NCBI GenBank assembly: GCA_003597945.1
Contig: QZJS01000058.1
Location: 1-47,434, forward strand
Direction: 5' to 3'
Length of the DNA stretch: 47,434 nt
DNA from: Desulfobacteraceae bacterium
GTDB taxonomy: Bacteria; Desulfobacterota; Desulfobacteria; Desulfobacterales; Desulfosalsimonadaceae
Shown: in pieces, positions 34,443 to 40,686 of the stretch
How the letters are laid out: each line of letters opens with the position of its first letter
How positions within the stretch are numbered: position 1 is the stretch's first letter
The notes under the pieces: generated by a model
What the model saw: only the letters and a program-made list of their open reading frames with translations
Databases searched by the model: none
What the model was told of the DNA's origin: nothing
Translations under genes and position numbers: made by a program

Positions 34443-36233
34443 TTGATCGCCACCACAACACCCGCTGTTTTTGAAAAAACGGTCAGGGCATGCGGCGACC
34501 AGGTCGCCATGCGTTATAAAGAACTCGGCCTCTGGCACGATATTTCATGGCGCCGGTATTACGATACCGCGCAAAATATCGGCGCGGCCCTCATGGACAT
34601 GGGCCTTGAAAAGGGCATGAGCGCCGCCGTTATCGGCGACAACTGCCCCGAGTGGGTGATGATCGACATGGGGATACAGTTCGCCGGCGGCGTTTCCGTG
34701 GGCATTTACACCACCAATGCCTGGCAGGAAGTGGAATACGTGGTGTCCAATTCCGACGCGCTTTTCCTGTTCGTGGAAAACGAGGAACAGCTTGACAAAT
34801 GGCTTAATTTCCGCGACAACGTCCCCCGGCTCAAAAAGGTCATCGTATGGGACACCAAGGGGCTCCGGGATTTTCAGGACCCCATGCTCATGAGTCTTGC
34901 GGACCTGATCGAAAAAGGGAAAAAACTGGATAAGGCAGCGCTCGATCAGCGCATGCGGGAGGTTACGCCCGATGACATGAGCGTGTTGATTTATACTTCC
35001 GGGACCACCGGGCCTCCCAAAGGCGCCATCCTGACCCACGGAAACGTCACCTGGATGGCCGAGGCCATTGCCGGGCTCAATCCCATGAAAGAAGGCGACG
35101 AGGTGCTTTCCTTTCTGCCCCTGTGTCATATTTTTGAGCGGCTGTTTTCCGTGTTCGCCCATATCCGGCATGCCTACGTGGTCAATTTCGTTGAAAAGCC
35201 GGACACCGTCACCGACAATATGGTGGAAGTGTCTCCCACGGTGGGCTATGCCGTTCCCCGCATCTGGGAAAAATACTTTTCCGCCATCCAGATCAAGATG
35301 TCCGAGGCCACCCGGCTCAAACGGCTGGCCTATCACCTGGCCTTTAAAGTCGGACAGCGCCGGGCCGACCTGATGATGAATTGCAAGCAAATCCCGGTCT
35401 GGCTGGAACTTTTTTTCGTCCTCGCCCATTTTGCGGTATTTCGGAAATTAAAGAAAAGACTCGGTTTTGAACGGATTCGCGTGGCCTATTCCGGGGCCGC
35501 GCCCATATCCCCGAAGGTGCTGCATTTCTATCAGTCCATCGGGATGAATCTCATCGAAGGATACGGCCAGACCGAAGGCACCGGCGTTACCTGCACATCG
35601 AGTCCGGGAAAGGCCAAGTTCGGGACCGTGGGCGCTCCCATACCGGGCACCGAGGTTAAAATCGCCGAAGACGGCGAAATCCTGGTGAGATCACCAGGGG
35701 TTTTCGCGGGTTATTATAAAAATCCGGAAGGAACCGCCGAAACCCTGCGCGACGGCTGGCTTTTTTCCGGCGATGTGGGCGAGTTCGATGAAGACGGGTA
35801 CTTAAAAATCACGGACCGCAAAAAAGACATCATCATCACCGCCGGCGGCAAGAATATCTCGCCCCAGTACATCGAAAACATGCTCAAGGCCAGCGTCTAC
35901 ATCAACGACGCCGTGCTCATCGGGGACCGGCGCAAGTTTCTGTCGGCCCTGATCATGATCGATGAGGACAACGTGGTGAAATTCGCCCAGGACAACAAAA
36001 TCCAGTTCTCCACCTACGGCGACCTCGCCTGTCACCCGAAAATCAACGCCCTGATCCAGTCTGAAATCGAAACAGTCAACAAGACCCTGGCCCGGGTGGA
36101 AAATGTCCGCAAATTCAAGATTCTTCCCAAAAAGCTCTACGAAGAAGACGGCGAAGTCACCCCCACCATGAAAGTCAAACGCAAGTACGTCAACAAGGCG
36201 TTTTCAGACATCATTGAGGAGATGTATCGCTAA
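34443..36233 (+). CDS. AMP-forming long-chain (or aromatic) acyl-CoA ligase
   Basis: This 596-residue enzyme activates a carboxylic acid to its CoA thioester through an acyl-adenylate. It has the P-loop YTSGTTGPPKGAILTH (about 184-199), the adenylate motif YGQTEGTG (about 374) and GWLFSGDVGEFDEDGYLKITDRKKD with the hinge aspartate. The insertion and C-terminal pattern resemble FAA1/FadD-type ligases of deltaproteobacteria. The start is TTG at 34443 with GGAGG 7 nt upstream. Its place as the last gene of the transporter operon implies uptake coupled to CoA activation. The chain-length class is uncertain. Confidence 0.9.
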   Translation: MIATTTPAVFEKTVRACGDQVAMRYKELGLWHDISWRRYYDTAQNIGAALMDMGLEKGMSAAVIGDNCPEWVMIDMGIQFAGGVSVGIYTTNAWQEVEYVVSNSDALFLFVENEEQLDKWLNFRDNVPRLKKVIVWDTKGLRDFQDPMLMSLADLIEKGKKLDKAALDQRMREVTPDDMSVLIYTSGTTGPPKGAILTHGNVTWMAEAIAGLNPMKEGDEVLSFLPLCHIFERLFSVFAHIRHAYVVNFVEKPDTVTDNMVEVSPTVGYAVPRIWEKYFSAIQIKMSEATRLKRLAYHLAFKVGQRRADLMMNCKQIPVWLELFFVLAHFAVFRKLKKRLGFERIRVAYSGAAPISPKVLHFYQSIGMNLIEGYGQTEGTGVTCTSSPGKAKFGTVGAPIPGTEVKIAEDGEILVRSPGVFAGYYKNPEGTAETLRDGWLFSGDVGEFDEDGYLKITDRKKDIIITAGGKNISPQYIENMLKASVYINDAVLIGDRRKFLSALIMIDEDNVVKFAQDNKIQFSTYGDLACHPKINALIQSEIETVNKTLARVENVRKFKILPKKLYEEDGEVTPTMKVKRKYVNKAFSDIIEEMYR

Positions 36234-36255
36234 GCGGAAGTGCAAAAATGCGCCA

Positions 36256-36283
36256 TTGACAATTTTTCCCGCCTTGCTAAAAT
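36256..36283 (+). promoter_or_regulatory. Strong promoter of the Phd-type antitoxin gene
   Basis: A perfect TTGACA (36256-36261) is followed after 16 nt by TAAAAT (36278-36283, five of six consensus bases). It runs straight into the operator listed next. Confidence 0.65.
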
Positions 36284-36308
36284 GAGTTAAGCAGTTAACT
36301 CATGAGTT
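36282..36308 (+). promoter_or_regulatory. Palindromic operator of the Phd-type antitoxin
   Basis: ATGAGTTAA (36282-36290) and TTAACTCAT (36295-36303) form a perfect 9-bp dyad around GCAG. The second half also belongs to a perfect palindrome AACTCATGAGTT (36297-36308), so three half-sites lie in a row across the expected transcription start. This is typical of autoregulated antitoxin operators. Confidence 0.65.
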
Positions 36309-36325
36309 CATGAAAGGACCCTCCC

Positions 36326-36607
36326 ATGTTGGAAGCACCCATGACTAAATTAATCGACGCGCTTTCCGCCCGAACCCGCTTCGGGGAATTGATGGAAAGC
36401 GTTGAAAAAAAGAATGTTCGTTACCTGGTAAGCCGCAGGGATAAAGCCAAGGTGGTTATTTTGAGCGTTGAGGATTATCTCCGCAATATTTTAAAAAAAC
36501 CGAATCTCTTGGATAAAATCCAGCTTGACGCCCAAAAAGCCGGCCTGGACCGGATGACCGACCAGGAAATCCTGGCTGAAATCCGTTCCGCCGGTGCCGA
36601 GCAATAA
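36326..36607 (+). CDS. Phd/YefM-type antitoxin (toxin partner deleted)
   Basis: This 93-residue protein has a Phd-like N-terminal DNA-binding domain (LIDALSARTRFGELMESVEKKNVRYLVSRRDKAKVVILSVEDYLRNI, residues 8-55) and a charged helical tail that would wrap the toxin. The ATG at 36326 follows AAGGA. The gene has its own strong promoter and palindromic operator. The following sequence encodes only the last ~32 residues of a PIN toxin in another frame, so this antitoxin is an orphan. It may still repress its promoter or neutralise a related toxin elsewhere. Confidence 0.72.
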   Translation: MLEAPMTKLIDALSARTRFGELMESVEKKNVRYLVSRRDKAKVVILSVEDYLRNILKKPNLLDKIQLDAQKAGLDRMTDQEILAEIRSAGAEQ

Positions 36608-36692
36608 ACGCCATTTCCCATTCAAGAAATTTCATGAAACCAGAATCGTCACTCCGACCGAATTTTTAAGCCTGTTAACGGATATTTTTTGA
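36594..36692 (+). pseudogene. C-terminal remnant of a PIN-family toxin
   Basis: Read from 36594 in the frame ending at TGA 36690-36692, the DNA encodes a 32-residue tail beginning VPSNKRHFPFKKFHETRIVT and continuing PTEFLSLL. This matches the usual end of PIN_3-family toxins (TGNKRHFP...RIVTPxEFL), the partners of Phd-like antitoxins. The first ~100 residues, with the catalytic acids, are missing. The remnant overlaps the last codons of the antitoxin, which points to an internal deletion joining the two genes. Confidence 0.7.
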
Positions 36693-36734
36693 TTATTGTC
36701 CTATGTCGTTTGTCGCTTCATCTCCTCATTTTCC

Positions 36735-37034
36735 TCAAATGGCTGCTTCGGCAACGGAAAACTCAATTTTTAACGGCACGCCGATCGCAATGCTTGCGCG
36801 CGATAGCGTGGCTAATGTGACGCTGGTATCATCTTCATCAAGCAGCCGGTTGACAACCGCACGGCTGGTGTGCATCCGCGATGCCATCTCGGTTTTTGTA
36901 ATACGCCTGGATTTCATCAGGTTTTCCAACTGCCACGCAATGACGCGCTTGATGGCTGCCGCGGTCACTTCTTCGCGGATTCCTTCTTCCTGAAGGAATG
37001 TATCGAAATCACTTCCTATATGTGGATTTGCCAT
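36735..37034 (-). CDS. HigA-like XRE-family antitoxin
   Basis: This 99-residue protein has a helix-turn-helix of the Cro/CI type (IAWQLENLMKSRRITKTEMASRMHTSRAVVNRLLDEDDTSVTLATLSRASIAIG, residues 32-84). It follows the HigB-type chimera by 9 nt on the same strand, the toxin-first order typical of higBA. It should bind the toxin and repress the operon. The start has AGGAGAC upstream. Confidence 0.82.
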   Translation of the reverse strand: MANPHIGSDFDTFLQEEGIREEVTAAAIKRVIAWQLENLMKSRRITKTEMASRMHTSRAVVNRLLDEDDTSVTLATLSRASIAIGVPLKIEFSVAEAAI

Positions 37035-37043
37035 AACCGTCTC

Positions 37044-37466
37044 CTAAAGTTTTGCCTTGCGGGACCTTGCGGTAACGAGATCGGACTTTGGTATTTTTTG
37101 AGCTTTTTTAATAAACGCATGCAGTAAAACAATATGCCCCTCTGATACCGTAAATAATACTCTTGCTATCCGCCCTTCAAGATGACTGCGAACTTCCCAC
37201 AGGTCCTTTTCCAGTTTTCGAACAAGCGGCATGCCCAAAGGCCAGCCAAATTGGACCTCTTTGATATCCGTGCCGATGATTTTTCGGTCCTCGGATGATA
37301 ATTCCCGGAGCCCGGCGCTTTCCTTGGCGTGTTCAATAGTCATGCTTACGATGTTGCCCCCGTCATCGATATCGATATTTTCGCTGATTTCCCTGGTTTC
37401 ATGAACGTTGTTGTTCGTGAATTCAGCATGGGCGGTATCGGTATCGGTAAAATATTTTACTTTCAT
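37044..37466 (-). CDS. DUF2283-HigB chimeric protein (Gp49/RelE-type toxin with foreign N-terminus)
   Basis: This 140-residue protein joins two families. Residues 1-50 (MKVKYFTDTDTAHAEF...REISENIDID...IVSMTIEHAKE) are a DUF2283 protein, normally free-standing and about 65-75 residues long. Residues 53-140 (LSSEDRKIIGTDIKEVQFGW...LWEVRS...RIARVLFTV...VLLHAFIKKAQKIP) are a HigB/Gp49-like toxin lacking its usual first ~20 residues. The reading frame is open across the joint and has a good GGGGGA ribosome site. It is likely a deletion fusion. Whether it is toxic is unknown; the fold's core and the C-terminal catalytic helix are present, but strand 1 is replaced. Confidence 0.75.
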   Translation of the reverse strand: MKVKYFTDTDTAHAEFTNNNVHETREISENIDIDDGGNIVSMTIEHAKESAGLRELSSEDRKIIGTDIKEVQFGWPLGMPLVRKLEKDLWEVRSHLEGRIARVLFTVSEGHIVLLHAFIKKAQKIPKSDLVTARSRKAKL

Positions 37467-37574
37467 ATTCTATTCCCCCTTATATGATCTGTCGAAAAAG
37501 GCATTATGAACCGTCTCGCCGTCTCCGAGCAAGATAACTCTCAAGTATTTAACTCCTTTCCTGGCATTCTGTTT

Positions 37575-37874
37575 TCATACCCGATCTTTCCAGATTCGAG
37601 GACTCCGCTTTGCGTGGATCACTCCAATAACGGCAATCGTTCGTTCCCCTTCGACAAAAAAAACGGCGTAAGGAAATCGTCGCGTCAGCGCGCGCCGAAT
37701 GACGTTTTTATAAACAACCGGATAAGGTTGAGGATTCCTTTCTATTGAAGCCATGACCGCATCCACGCAAAGCAGAAGCTGGGCGCTTAATCCAGGAACT
37801 TGCTGTTCATACCACCGGCAGGCCTCGACAAGATCGGCTTCCGCCTCTGCTCTGATGATCAGGGGTTTTTTCAT
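37575..37874 (-). CDS. ParE/RelE-family toxin
   Basis: This 99-residue protein matches ParE-type toxins: IIRAEAEADLVEACRWYEQQVPGLSAQLL, RNPQPYPVVYKNVIRRALTRRFPYAVFFVEGERTIAVIGVIHAKRSPRIW, with the conserved RRFPYAVFF and V.HAKR segments. It overlaps its antitoxin gene by 4 nt (ATGA), so translation is coupled. It probably targets gyrase or mRNA; the two cannot be told apart here. It lies 108 nt before the DUF2283-HigB gene on the same strand. Confidence 0.88.
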   Translation of the reverse strand: MKKPLIIRAEAEADLVEACRWYEQQVPGLSAQLLLCVDAVMASIERNPQPYPVVYKNVIRRALTRRFPYAVFFVEGERTIAVIGVIHAKRSPRIWKDRV

Positions 37875-38095
37875 GATTTGGAGAGGCTGAGAATCCGTTC
37901 TCTGACTTCGGCCCAGGGGGACCCGGCGTCGGGGTTGAGGTGATAGGCTTCCAGCCGGCGATCCAGTTCTCTTCTATGGCCTTCGCTGAGCGGAACAGCC
38001 TCTGGCACGGCGGCGATGCTGTCCCAAATGTCTTCCACCATCTGAATCCGCTCGGCAACGCTCAATTCGAGAATATCCGCGGTTTTTATAGCCAT
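37871..38095 (-). CDS. RelB/ParD-like addiction module antitoxin (PF09720 type)
   Basis: This 74-residue protein has the addiction-module pattern ILELSVAERIQMVEDIWDSIAA followed by LSEGHRRELDRRLEAYHLNPDAGSPWAEVRERI. It is the cognate antitoxin of the ParE-like toxin that overlaps its stop codon. A decayed copy of the same gene lies about 150 nt upstream (38215-38330). Confidence 0.88.
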   Translation of the reverse strand: MAIKTADILELSVAERIQMVEDIWDSIAAVPEAVPLSEGHRRELDRRLEAYHLNPDAGSPWAEVRERILSLSKS

Positions 38096-38214
38096 TAATG
38101 CCCTCCCATAATCATGTTCGCGGAATGTTTACGGCCCCGTGACAAAGCTCTCTTCAACCTGTTTACGGCGGGTAACCTCATGCAATGAAATAAGTTTGAT
38201 TTTCAATCGTTTAT

Positions 38215-38330
38215 TCCGAGATGTTTGGGGCTATATCCCATCGTTCGGCTTTGAAGCGGAACGGCCGCTGGTAATGCGGAAATACAGTCCCAGATGTCTT
38301 CCGCGATGATAATAGGCCATATCAGCACTA
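38215..38330 (-). pseudogene. Degenerate second copy of the PF09720-type antitoxin
   Basis: On the minus strand the DNA reads IIIAEDIWDCISALPAAVPL, which aligns with IQMVEDIWDSIAAVPEAVPL of the intact antitoxin at 38040-37980. Nucleotide similarity is plain (AGCGGAAC, CTGG, GTCCCA.ATGTCTTCC in the same order). Upstream the match (SADMA versus TADIL) continues in a different frame, so there is a frameshift. After PL the frame runs into unrelated codons and stops. No start or ribosome site remains. Confidence 0.7.
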
Positions 38331-38358
38331 TTTTCAAGAGTCATTCAAAAGGAGAAAT

Positions 38359-38404
38359 TTGACTCAACAGCAATTAACGCATATGTTATTAATAAATTAT
38401 GCGT
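38359..38404 (+). promoter_or_regulatory. Promoter with inverted repeat upstream of the 83-residue protein gene
   Basis: TTGACT (38359-38364) and TATGTT (38382-38387) are 17 nt apart. ACGCATA (38377-38383) and TATGCGT (38398-38404) form a perfect 7-bp inverted repeat across the -10 and the start site, a likely operator. Confidence 0.5.
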
Positions 38405-38430
38405 AAACCACTTAAACTAGGGAGGATGAT

Positions 38431-38682
38431 ATGATTTCTAAGGAAGAATTATGCAAAAAAATCAGCGAGATCTATCCGGATATCGGCCAATGCGGAATCG
38501 ATGTTAATGTCGATTATGATGCCGAACAGGCGCGTTGGGTGGTGGACTTAAAAAAGGATAGCCATCAGTTGAAGACTTTTCTGGAAGATGGCGATGCCGA
38601 GCTGTGTCTGTCCGGCAAGCAATGCGTGAGCCTGGGCATTGAAATCGCCCAGTTGCGCGACAATATCGATAGAATGCCCTGA
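38431..38682 (+). CDS. Small conserved acidic protein of unknown function
   Basis: This 83-residue protein begins MISKEELCKKISEIYPDIGQCGI and ends LGIEIAQLRDNIDRMP. It is acidic (many Asp and Glu), has four cysteines (residues 8, 21, 60 and 66) and no membrane segment. I do not recognise the family. It has a strong AGGGAGG ribosome site and its own promoter with a dyad. It is unrelated to the toxin-antitoxin genes by sequence and stands alone between them and the kinase. Confidence 0.7.
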   Translation: MISKEELCKKISEIYPDIGQCGIDVNVDYDAEQARWVVDLKKDSHQLKTFLEDGDAELCLSGKQCVSLGIEIAQLRDNIDRMP

Positions 38683-38809
38683 AAAACGTTTACTGTAGCG
38701 CCGGATTTCGGGCAGTTTCCGCAAAGCGATTTATGTTTTTGCGATTCCATCGCATCCAGCCGGCCTATCTTGACTTCCGGCAGGAGGGAAAACAGGCGGA
38801 ACCTGCCCG

Positions 38810-40390
38810 CTATCGGTTCAGCCGCCGGTAGATGCCGCGGTTCTTGCGGTAGATGGCGAGAAAGGCATCGTATAGGCGCTCATAGCAGCGATGCTGTTTC
38901 GGGTCGGGGTCGAAGATCATTTCGTGTTCGATGAGATCCGGGATATCGTCAAAAGTGATGCGGCCCAGGCCCACGGCAGCGATAAAGGCCGCGCCCCGGC
39001 AGTTGGCTTCAATGGGATCGCGCACCCGCATCACCCGCCGATTCAAGACGTCGGCGAAGATCCGGCACCAGAGATCGGATCGGGCCCCGCCGCCGATAAA
39101 ACTCAACGCCTCCATTGGATGGCCGATGAACTTTTCCACGTATCCCAGGCTCCAGCGGGTGTTGTAGGCCACGCCTTCCAGCACGGCCCGGGCGATATGA
39201 TCCGCGGTGGTGCGCATGGACAGGTTGTGGAACCCGGCCCGCAGGGCGGTGTCGTCCACGGGGGTTCGTTCGCCGTTTAGCCAGGGCGTAAAAATCAGGT
39301 TGTCGCTTCCGGCCGGCGCCCGGCCGGCCATGGCATTGAGCTTTTCATAGGGGTCGTCCGGCTCCCTGCCCACAAAGAATTCGTTTTCATGCAGAATGAT
39401 GTTGTTGAGCAGAAACGACAGGCATCCTCCGGCCAGGTCCTGTTCGTTGACGCACTGATATTTTCCGGCAATGGCCGACGGCAGGGAGGCGATGCTGTGG
39501 AACATGTCGGTTTTTTTAAACGGCACGATGCATTCGATCCATGAGGAGGTGCCGATATAGACGTGTCCCTCAAAATCCCGCACTGCGCCGGAACCCACCA
39601 GGGCCGCCTGATGGTCCGGTGATCCCGCCGTGACCTTGACGTCTTTTCCCAGCCCCAGATCGGCAGCCACTTCCGGCTTTAGGACGCCGATGACGTCCAC
39701 GGAACGATACAGGTCCGGCAGTTTGTCCCGGTCGATCCCCGCTTCCCGGATCAGGGCGTCGCTGTAAGCGATACGGTTGATGTCCCGGGTATCGGTCACC
39801 CAGAACAGCATAACGGAATCATGGGACGCGGCAAATGTGCCGGTCAGCCGTAGATTCAGATAGTCTTTGCTTCCCAGAAACTTATACGTCCGTTCATAGA
39901 TATCCGGAAACCGCTTTTGAATCAGGAGCACATGGGCCAGATCGTCTTTTCCGGAAAGCTGTGGTCCGCCGCCGGTGATGCGGATCCATTTGAGGACCTT
40001 GAAGATATTGTAGCCGGTGATAGTCGGGAATTTGCCCATCAGTTCCCTGACATACGGCGCGGCCCGGGAATCCATCCAGGTAAGGCAGTTCATCAGGTGG
40101 TTGCCGTCCCGGTCCACGGCCACGGTGCTGGAAAAGGTGCTCGACACGGATACCGCGATAATGGATTCAGCGGGGACCGTCTTTTTCCCCAGAAGACGTT
40201 TGGCTGCCGTCAGGAAGGCCCGCCACCAGTCTTCCGGGTCCTGCTCCGCGCCGTCGCCGGGCAGATAATGCGTCGGCGTGGGTTCGAATTCAAAGTCGAC
40301 CACCCGGCCCAGGCTGGTCACCAGGGCCACTTTGAGCCCGGATGTGCCGTGATCGACGGCCAGTATGTATTCATCGCGGCTGGTAACCAT
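38810..40390 (-). CDS. FGGY-family carbohydrate kinase
   Basis: This 526-residue cytoplasmic kinase (start ATG at 40390, MVTSRDEYILAVDHGTSGLK; an alternative in-frame start at 40441 adds 17 residues) has the actin-like ATPase phosphate-1 motif VDHGTSGLK, TVAVDRDGNHLMNCLTWMDSRA and the ATP-binding GVAYNTRWSLGYVEKF...LSFIGGGARSDLWCRIFADVLNRRV region. It resembles xylulokinase-like members but the substrate is not predictable. It is preceded on the same strand by a fold-back repeat and a saccharopine-dehydrogenase-like gene. Confidence 0.88.
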   Translation of the reverse strand: MVTSRDEYILAVDHGTSGLKVALVTSLGRVVDFEFEPTPTHYLPGDGAEQDPEDWWRAFLTAAKRLLGKKTVPAESIIAVSVSSTFSSTVAVDRDGNHLMNCLTWMDSRAAPYVRELMGKFPTITGYNIFKVLKWIRITGGGPQLSGKDDLAHVLLIQKRFPDIYERTYKFLGSKDYLNLRLTGTFAASHDSVMLFWVTDTRDINRIAYSDALIREAGIDRDKLPDLYRSVDVIGVLKPEVAADLGLGKDVKVTAGSPDHQAALVGSGAVRDFEGHVYIGTSSWIECIVPFKKTDMFHSIASLPSAIAGKYQCVNEQDLAGGCLSFLLNNIILHENEFFVGREPDDPYEKLNAMAGRAPAGSDNLIFTPWLNGERTPVDDTALRAGFHNLSMRTTADHIARAVLEGVAYNTRWSLGYVEKFIGHPMEALSFIGGGARSDLWCRIFADVLNRRVMRVRDPIEANCRGAAFIAAVGLGRITFDDIPDLIEHEMIFDPDPKQHRCYERLYDAFLAIYRKNRGIYRRLNR

Positions 40391-40490
40391 ATTCCCTGTT
40401 CCCCCCATGGCTGAGGTCAGACGATGGAGCGATGCTTTCATCAGCCTGCGCCTTGCCCTTAACCTGATCTGAGGTTTTGAAACAGCTTCT

Positions 40491-40677
40491 GATCATTCGT
40501 TGCGCGTCGGATTATGAGCGAGATTATGGATTTCGGGGGAGAAAGCGATTTTCGCGGATGCGTTAAGAACGGCAAACTGTTTGAGGCGCTTGCGCCGAGT
40601 TTTTGCCGTTCAGCATCCGGGAAAATCGCGCCCCGAAAGACTCTCGTAGCGCATAATTCGACGCGCAACGAATGATC
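40491..40677. repeat. Long fold-back repeat element (~190 nt)
   Basis: The outer arms 40491-40519 and 40649-40677 are inverted 29-bp copies (beginning GATCATTCGTTGCGCGTCG) with two mismatches. Nested inside are GCGATTTTC (40544-40553 region) with GGAAAATCGC (40619-40629), AACGGCAAAC (40568-40577) with GTTTTTGCCGTT (40599-40610), and GGCGCTTGCGCC (40585-40596) as the tip. The whole segment can fold into one long hairpin. It encodes nothing and ends 10 nt before the stop of the next minus-strand gene. Confidence 0.88.
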
Positions 40678-40686
40678 CCGGAATTG

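Larger units (their letters stand above)
38096..38430. other. Intergenic region between the toxin-antitoxin island and a small conserved gene
   Basis: It holds the decayed antitoxin copy (38215-38330, minus strand) and, at 38359-38404, a promoter and inverted repeat for the plus-strand gene at 38431. GTTTACGG occurs at 38127 and 38161. No intact gene is seen. Confidence 0.6.

Noticed and set aside
34545-35429. A 294-residue minus-strand open frame
   Set aside because: It mirrors the acyl-CoA ligase, whose motifs lie in the plus frame; composition is that of an antisense shadow in GC-rich DNA.
36240-38700. Integron or superintegron cassette array
   Set aside because: Toxin-antitoxin modules are clustered as in such arrays, but I see no attC-like repeats between genes and genes lie on both strands.
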